Below are positions 6,294-9,982 of a stretch of 9,982 nucleotides of DNA, in pieces. Where the stretch lies: contig WFTY01000277.1 in assembly GCA_015485245.1 (NCBI GenBank), forward strand, positions 1-9,982, in the 5' to 3' direction. Position 1 is the first letter of the stretch; each line of letters begins with the position of its first letter. The translations under genes were made by a program, and so were the position numbers. The notes below the pieces were generated by a model that saw only the letters and a list, made by a program, of their open reading frames with translations, had not been told where the DNA came from and ran no database searches. Origin of the DNA: Anaerolineales bacterium. GTDB lineage: Bacteria; Chloroflexota; Anaerolineae; Anaerolineales; UBA11858.

Positions 6294-7772
6294 ATGAGCA
6301 CCAACCACAAAGCCAAGATCATCGCCACCATCGGCCCCGCCAGTCAGGACGAGGCCACCATCCGCCAGTTGATCCAAAACGGCATGGACGTGGCGCGGCT
6401 GAACTTCTCTCACGGCAATTACGCCGATCACGCCGCCGTCATCCGCCGCCTGCGCGCTATCGCCGCCGCGGAGGGGCGGGCGGTCAGCATCCTGCAAGAC
6501 CTGCAAGGCCCCAAAATCCGCATCGGTGACCTGCGCGACGGCCAGGCCATCCTCAAGCAAGGGCAAACCTTCTGGTTGACCACCCAGGATGTGGCGGGCG
6601 ATTCGCAGCGCGTCAGCGTGGATTACGCGGGACTGCCGGAAAGCGTGCAACCTGGCGGGCGCATCCTGCTCGACGACGGCAGCCTGGAACTGAAGGTTCG
6701 CTCTATCCAGGGGCAGGAGGTCGAAACCGAGGTGGTCTTCGGCGGAGTGCTCAAACCGCATAAAGGCATGAACCTGCCCGGTGCCAACCTCAAACTGAGG
6801 GCCTTCACGGAAAAAGATCGCGCCGATTTGCTCTTTGGCCTGAGACAGGGGGTGGATTATATCGCCCTCTCCTTTGTGCACTCGGCCGACGACATCCACC
6901 GGCTGCGCCAGGTCATCGCCGAGGCCGCGCCAGAGCGCGTCAACACCCCAATCATCGCCAAACTGGAGCGCCCCGAAGCGTTGAGCAACCTCACCAGCAT
7001 CATCCAGGCCGCCGACGGGGTGATGGTGGCGCGCGGCGACCTGGGAGTAGAGATGCCCCCCGAAAGCGTCCCCATCGCGCAAAAACGCATCATCGAATCC
7101 GCCAACCAGCAATTGAAGCTGGTCATCACCGCCACGCAGATGCTGGAATCAATGATCTTCAACCCGCGCCCCACGCGCGCCGAAGCCTCCGATGTGGCTA
7201 ACGCCATCTTCGACGGCAGCGACGCGGTGATGCTCTCCAGCGAAACCGCTGTCGGTCGTTACCCGGTCAAAGCTGTGGCGATGATGGGCGCTATCATCGC
7301 CCAGGCGGAGACGCACATGCGCGAATGGGGGCACGCCGAAATCCAGCCCAGCGCCGACCTGCCGCACGACAACGCCGTGTACATCGCCCGCGCCGCCCGC
7401 GAGATGGCGCAGGACAAAGACGTCGCGGCTATCGCTGTGTTCACCCAAAGCGGGCGCACGGCGCGCCTGATGGCCAAGCTGCGCCCCAACGTACCCATCC
7501 TGGCTTTTACCCCCATCAAGCACACCTACCAGCGGTTGAACCTGCTCTGGGGTGTGCAGCCGCATCTCGTCCCCCACGCCGAAAGCGTGGTCGAAATGCT
7601 CAAACACGTTGAAAGCGCCATGATCGCCGGCGCTGCGATCCAGCCGGGGCAGGAGATCGTCATCATCGCCGGATTTCCCATCGGTACGCGCGGCCCGGCC
7701 AACTTCGTGCTGCTGCACACGGTGGGGAAACCGTTGCAAAAGGATCACAGCATCCACGCCGACGGCGTATAA
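6294..7772 (+). CDS. pyk: Pyruvate kinase (K+-independent type signature)
   Basis: It makes pyruvate and ATP from phosphoenolpyruvate and ADP, the last step of glycolysis. The 492-residue protein has a full A domain with R35 and N37/S39 (ARLNFSHG), the B-domain insertion (about 75-170), K223 and E225 (IIAKLERPEAL), D249 (VARGDLGVE) and T281 (VITATQMLESM). A C domain (about 355-480) carries the TQSGRTAR effector-loop-like motif (384-391). At the monovalent cation site, D69-LQGPK-74 has Leu70, Gln71 and Lys74 where K+-dependent enzymes have Thr, Lys and Glu (rabbit muscle 113, 114, 117). This is the set described for K+-independent pyruvate kinases. The gene begins 3 nt after the CoA-transferase stop, with no visible Shine-Dalgarno, so coupling is likely. 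It is the last gene of the argF-ald-CoA-transferase-pyk run. Confidence 0.96.
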   Translation: MSTNHKAKIIATIGPASQDEATIRQLIQNGMDVARLNFSHGNYADHAAVIRRLRAIAAAEGRAVSILQDLQGPKIRIGDLRDGQAILKQGQTFWLTTQDVAGDSQRVSVDYAGLPESVQPGGRILLDDGSLELKVRSIQGQEVETEVVFGGVLKPHKGMNLPGANLKLRAFTEKDRADLLFGLRQGVDYIALSFVHSADDIHRLRQVIAEAAPERVNTPIIAKLERPEALSNLTSIIQAADGVMVARGDLGVEMPPESVPIAQKRIIESANQQLKLVITATQMLESMIFNPRPTRAEASDVANAIFDGSDAVMLSSETAVGRYPVKAVAMMGAIIAQAETHMREWGHAEIQPSADLPHDNAVYIARAAREMAQDKDVAAIAVFTQSGRTARLMAKLRPNVPILAFTPIKHTYQRLNLLWGVQPHLVPHAESVVEMLKHVESAMIAGAAIQPGQEIVIIAGFPIGTRGPANFVLLHTVGKPLQKDHSIHADGV

Positions 7773-7947
7773 ACCGGCTCCCCGGGACGAAACCCAAAAC
7801 ACCGCCGCCGGGGAAGGCTCAGAGCTGGCCGTGTCTCCCACCAATCGCGGCCGGAAAACGCCTGACAATTCACAAGATCATCACCGCGGCGCTTACGCTG
7901 AAAGAGCCGAGGCTCGCCGCCCTGCGCCGCCTGTGTAACAATTTCAC
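7773..7947. other. Intergenic spacer after pyk, no gene recognised
   Basis: The gap between pyk and the SDR gene holds an inverted repeat, TCCCCGG (7779-7785) with CCGGGGA (7808-7814), a 7-bp stem with a 22-nt loop and no T-run after it. It could weakly attenuate transcription but is not a proper intrinsic terminator. No clear promoter was found for the SDR gene, so this gene may be read through from the pyk operon or from an unrecognised promoter here. Confidence 0.4.
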
Positions 7948-7953
7948 GGAGGT
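7948..7953 (+). promoter_or_regulatory. Ribosome binding site of the SDR gene
   Basis: GGAGGT, a near-perfect Shine-Dalgarno, lies 6 nt before the ATG at 7960 and fixes that start. Confidence 0.75.
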
Positions 7954-7959
7954 CAACGA

Positions 7960-8871
7960 ATGTTACAACTCGTCACCGGCGCTTTTGGCTACAGCGGCAA
8001 GTACATTGCCCGCCGCCTTCTCGCCCAGGGCCACCAGGTCATCACCCTGACCGGCCACCTCAACCGCCCCGACCCCTTTGACGGCGCAGTGCGCGCCGCC
8101 CCCTTCAACTTCGAGAACCCCGCCGCCCTGACCGCAACTCTGCGCGGCGTGGAGGTGCTTTACAACACTTATTGGGTTCGCTTCGACCACGGCGAAACCA
8201 CCTTCGCCAAAGCAGTCGCCAACACCCGCACGCTGATCCAGGCCGCCAAAGAAGCCGGCGTGCGCCGCTTCGTCCACGTCAGCATTGCCAACCCGTCGCT
8301 GGATTCTCCCCTGCCCTACTACCGCGGCAAGGCGGAACTCGAAGAGGCCATCAAGGCTTCGGGGCTGTCCTACGCCATCCTGCGCCCCACGGTCATCTTC
8401 GGTGATGAAGACATCTTAATCAACAACATCGCCTACCTGCTGCGGCGCTTCCCCCTCTTCGCCATCCCCGGCTCGGGGGATTACCGCGTGCAACCCATCT
8501 TCGTGGAAGACATGGCGGAGCTGGCCGTGCGCCTGGGGGCTGAGGAGGAAAACCGCGTGGTAGACGCTGTTGGCCCGGAAATTTACACCTTCAAGAAATT
8601 GGTGGCACAAATTCGAACCGCGGTGGGCAGCCGCGCCCGACTGATTCACCTGCCCCCAGGGGTGCTTCTGCTCATCGCCCGCGTCCTGGGCCGGGCGCTG
8701 AACGATGTGATTCTGACTCCCGAGGAAATCCGCGGCCTGATGACCGACCTGCTGGTCTCCTCCGCCCCGCCCACAGGGAAAACATCCTTCGCCGCCTGGC
8801 TGCAGGAAAACAGCCAGACCGTGGGCCTGCGTTACGCATCCGAACTCCAACGCCACTACAAGGCCAGGTGA
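7960..8871 (+). CDS. Atypical short-chain dehydrogenase/reductase, NDUFA9/NmrA-like NAD(P)-binding protein
   Basis: The protein (303 residues) is an extended or atypical SDR with an N-terminal Rossmann fold. The dinucleotide motif TGAFGYSG (6-13) sits at the very start. VRRFVHVSIANPS (101-113) is the usual strand with the active-site-region Ser108, and PYYRGKAELEEAI (119-131) contains Y120-xxx-K124. LSYAILRPTVIFGDED (136-151) and VQPIFVEDMAELAV (177-190) are typical of epimerase-like proteins related to the complex I accessory subunit NDUFA9. No signal peptide or clear membrane anchor is seen. Such proteins may bind NAD(P)H and act as oxidoreductases, epimerases or redox sensors; the substrate is unknown. 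It stands alone, 187 nt after pyk and 66 nt before the HD gene. The start is secured by GGAGGT at 7948-7953. Confidence 0.85.
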   Translation: MLQLVTGAFGYSGKYIARRLLAQGHQVITLTGHLNRPDPFDGAVRAAPFNFENPAALTATLRGVEVLYNTYWVRFDHGETTFAKAVANTRTLIQAAKEAGVRRFVHVSIANPSLDSPLPYYRGKAELEEAIKASGLSYAILRPTVIFGDEDILINNIAYLLRRFPLFAIPGSGDYRVQPIFVEDMAELAVRLGAEEENRVVDAVGPEIYTFKKLVAQIRTAVGSRARLIHLPPGVLLLIARVLGRALNDVILTPEEIRGLMTDLLVSSAPPTGKTSFAAWLQENSQTVGLRYASELQRHYKAR

Positions 8872-8921
8872 AGCCGGACAATGACGAGTAATTAGCCTCC
8901 GCGGCCAGGCCCGGCGGTTGC

Positions 8922-8930
8922 TGCTATAAT
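8922..8930 (+). promoter_or_regulatory. Extended -10 promoter giving a predicted leaderless mRNA
   Basis: TGCTATAAT is a perfect extended -10 (TG, one base, TATAAT). Only seven bases (AGCCCCC) separate it from the ATG at 8938, so the expected start of transcription falls on or next to the A of the start codon. No Shine-Dalgarno exists in that short interval. There is no -35 match, as expected with the TG extension. Confidence 0.7.
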
Positions 8931-8937
8931 AGCCCCC

Positions 8938-9522
8938 ATGAGCACGCCCAAACTCGGCCCCCGCTTTGAAGAAGCGTTGTGCTACGCCGCCCACCTGCAT
9001 GCGCGGCAAACGCGCAAAGCCAGCGAGGTGCCCTACATCGCCCATCTGCTGAGCGTGTGCGCTTTAGTGCTGGAATCCGGCGGCGATGAGGATGAAGCCA
9101 TCGCCGCCCTGCTGCACGATGCCGTGGAGGACCAGGGCAGCACGGAAACGCTGGAAATTATCCGGGAACGCTACGGCGAGCGGGTCGCCGCCATCGTCTC
9201 CGGCTGTTCCGACGCCTTTGAAACCCCCAAACCGCCCTGGCGAGAGCGCAAGGAACGCTACCTGGAACACCTGAGAGGCGCGCCCCCCAGCGTGCGGCGA
9301 GTCTCCCTGGCGGATAAAGTGCACAACGCCCGCTCCATCCTGCGCGATGTGCGCGCTGACGGAAACGCAACCTGGCAAAAATTCAAAGGGGGCAAAGAAG
9401 GCACACTTTGGTATTACCGCTCCCTGCTGGAGATTTTCCGCCATCTGGACAAAGGCTATCTGGTGGAGGAACTCGAACGCGTGCTCGCCGAGATCGAGCG
9501 CCTGGCGGAGGCCACACCATGA
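8938..9522 (+). CDS. HD-domain hydrolase of the SpoT/MESH1-like (p)ppGpp hydrolase type
   Basis: HD-domain metal-dependent phosphohydrolases of this group remove the 3'-pyrophosphate of (p)ppGpp, and animal MESH1 also acts on NADPH. The 194-residue protein is a stand-alone hydrolase with no synthetase, TGS or ACT domain. Metal and catalytic residues line up with MESH1 nearly in register: R26-K27 then H36 (VPYIAHLLSV), H60-D61 and E64-D65 (LLHDAVEDQG), and D126 to N130 (LADKVHNARSI). The GCSDAFETPK segment (89-98) corresponds to the T-D region after the HD core. The C-terminal helices (about 155-190) are Leu/Glu-rich. The start is the ATG immediately after the extended -10 box; no upstream in-frame start is needed. 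The stop overlaps the mazG-like start as ATGA, indicating coupled synthesis. Other HD phosphohydrolase substrates remain possible because substrate specificity is inferred from the family. Confidence 0.88.
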   Translation: MSTPKLGPRFEEALCYAAHLHARQTRKASEVPYIAHLLSVCALVLESGGDEDEAIAALLHDAVEDQGSTETLEIIRERYGERVAAIVSGCSDAFETPKPPWRERKERYLEHLRGAPPSVRRVSLADKVHNARSILRDVRADGNATWQKFKGGKEGTLWYYRSLLEIFRHLDKGYLVEELERVLAEIERLAEATP

Positions 9523-9857
9523 CCCCCCTGACATTTCAAAAGTATCAACAACTCGCGCAGCGCACATCCGGGGCCGGCGGCGATGATAAGGAGCGCCGTC
9601 TTATGGTCGCCGCCCTGGGGCTGGCCGGCGAAGCGGGCGAGTTCGCCAACCTGGTTAAGAAACGCCTCGCCCACGGGCACCCCATCACCGCCGCAGAGCT
9701 GGCGGATGAACTCGGTGATGTGCTATGGTATCTGGCAGAGGCAGCCAGCGCCATCGGCATGCCGTTGGAGCAGATCGCCCAGGAAAACGTGGACAAACTG
9801 CGTCGCCGCTATCCAGATGGCTTCAGCAGCGAACGCAGCATCAATCGAAGCGAATAG
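9519..9857 (+). CDS. MazG-like nucleoside triphosphate pyrophosphohydrolase
   Basis: MazG-like all-alpha NTP pyrophosphohydrolases cut NTPs or dNTPs to NMP plus pyrophosphate, with Mg2+ held by four acidic residues. Here these are E38 and E41 (LAGEAGEFANL) and E64 and D67 (ADELGDVLWYLAEAA). The NVDKLRRRYPDGFS ending (90-103) is typical of the single-domain group. At 112 residues it is a compact single-domain member, not the two-domain E. coli MazG. The ATG at 9519 overlaps the HD gene's TGA; the same frame is open further upstream, but that part would run through the HD gene and lacks family similarity. Co-translation with an alarmone hydrolase suggests a joint role in clearing regulatory or non-canonical nucleotides. 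The actual substrate cannot be told. Confidence 0.9.
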   Translation: MTPLTFQKYQQLAQRTSGAGGDDKERRLMVAALGLAGEAGEFANLVKKRLAHGHPITAAELADELGDVLWYLAEAASAIGMPLEQIAQENVDKLRRRYPDGFSSERSINRSE

Positions 9858-9860
9858 GAG
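9856..9860 (+). promoter_or_regulatory. Ribosome binding site of the last gene
   Basis: AGGAG overlaps the TAG stop of the mazG-like gene and lies 5 nt before the ATG at 9866, tying the third gene to the HD-mazG operon. Confidence 0.65.
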
Positions 9861-9865
9861 CTGCC

Positions 9866-9982
9866 ATGCCTCACGATGCAGAAATCTACACCTTCCTGAC
9901 CCAGCACCTGCAGGCCATTTTGAACAACGACTCGACGGCCTATCGCGCCAGCACCCACGATGAGCTTACCCTATATGAATGG
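9866..9982 (+). CDS. Probable NTF2/SnoaL-like (DUF4440-type) protein, 3' end outside window
   Basis: Only the first 39 codons are present. The visible part starts with a helical stretch (EIYTFLTQHLQAILNND, residues 5-21), then a short segment leading to DELTLYEW (32-39). An N-terminal helix followed by a 'DLTLYE' strand is the pattern of NTF2-like proteins of the SnoaL or DUF4440 kind, small cone-shaped domains that bind ligands or act as dimeric enzymes. The family call rests on this short match and is tentative. The start is supported by AGGAG 5 nt upstream, and the gene follows the mazG-like stop by 8 nt, so it is likely the third gene of that operon. Confidence 0.6.
   Translation, partial: MPHDAEIYTFLTQHLQAILNNDSTAYRASTHDELTLYEW

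Noticed and set aside
5988..7112. Long minus-strand open frame (374 codons) opposite the CoA-transferase and pyk genes
   Set aside because: It is antisense to two strongly recognised enzymes. Its His/Asp/Gly/Val-rich translation is the usual mirror of GC-rich codons and matches no family.
7779..7814. TCCCCGG / CCGGGGA inverted repeat after pyk as an intrinsic terminator
   Set aside because: Large 22-nt loop and no following T-run, so I mention it only within the spacer entry.
7149..7868. Minus-strand open frame (239 codons) opposite the 3' part of pyk and the following gap
   Set aside because: Mostly antisense to the conserved C domain of pyruvate kinase, and the translation resembles no known family.
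7838..7960. Open plus-strand frame through the gap after pyk, considered as a gene remnant
   Set aside because: It has no start codon with a ribosome binding site, no recognisable motif, and runs out of frame into the SDR gene.
9408..9518. Upstream start at 9408 for the mazG-like gene
   Set aside because: The additional residues overlap the HD gene in another frame and lack MazG similarity; the ATGA overlap at 9519 gives a normal-length protein.

Overview
The window is a gene-dense, GC-rich bacterial chromosome segment with ten CDSs (first and last cut by the window edges) plus promoter and repeat features in the gaps. No tRNA, rRNA, CRISPR array, transposase or phage gene was seen. The GC-rich codon choice, an ornithine carbamoyltransferase with an SLRTR rather than STRTR motif, an NtrC-like receiver joined to an OmpR-type winged helix, and a short GTAGGGG-ended palindrome between genes together suggest a Chloroflexota (Anaerolineae-like) bacterium. 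This assignment is an inference of moderate confidence; no marker gene is present to settle it.

Region 1 (1-1896, + strand): the 3' part of a threonine synthase gene whose product carries a complete response-regulator receiver domain at its C-terminus, followed 2 nt later by a ten-helix EamA/DMT permease. The pair could make and export a threonine-family metabolite, with the receiver domain coupling the enzyme to a phosphorelay or to protein partners. Region 2 (1906-2694, - strand): an orphan DNA-binding response regulator, convergent with the permease gene and divergent from the argF operon. The 260-nt divergent gap holds a 44-nt imperfect palindrome and promoter-like sequences for both directions.

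Region 3 (2955-7772, + strand): a tight four-gene operon: ornithine carbamoyltransferase, alanine dehydrogenase, an acetyl-CoA hydrolase/4-hydroxybutyrate-type CoA-transferase, and pyruvate kinase. Gaps are 19 nt, an ATGA overlap and 3 nt. Three of the four enzymes act around pyruvate or acyl-CoA, so the operon looks like a nitrogen/carbon/energy module. The pyruvate kinase has the Leu-Gln-Lys signature of K+-independent enzymes.

Region 4 (7773-9982, + strand): a 187-nt gap, then an NDUFA9-like atypical SDR with its own strong ribosome binding site. After a 66-nt gap comes a second small operon: a SpoT/MESH1-like HD-domain alarmone hydrolase, a MazG-like NTP pyrophosphohydrolase (ATGA overlap), and the start of a probable NTF2/SnoaL-like protein. 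The HD gene is preceded by an extended -10 box placed so that its transcript should be leaderless. The most unusual items are the threonine synthase-receiver fusion and the alarmone hydrolase/MazG pair behind the leaderless promoter.
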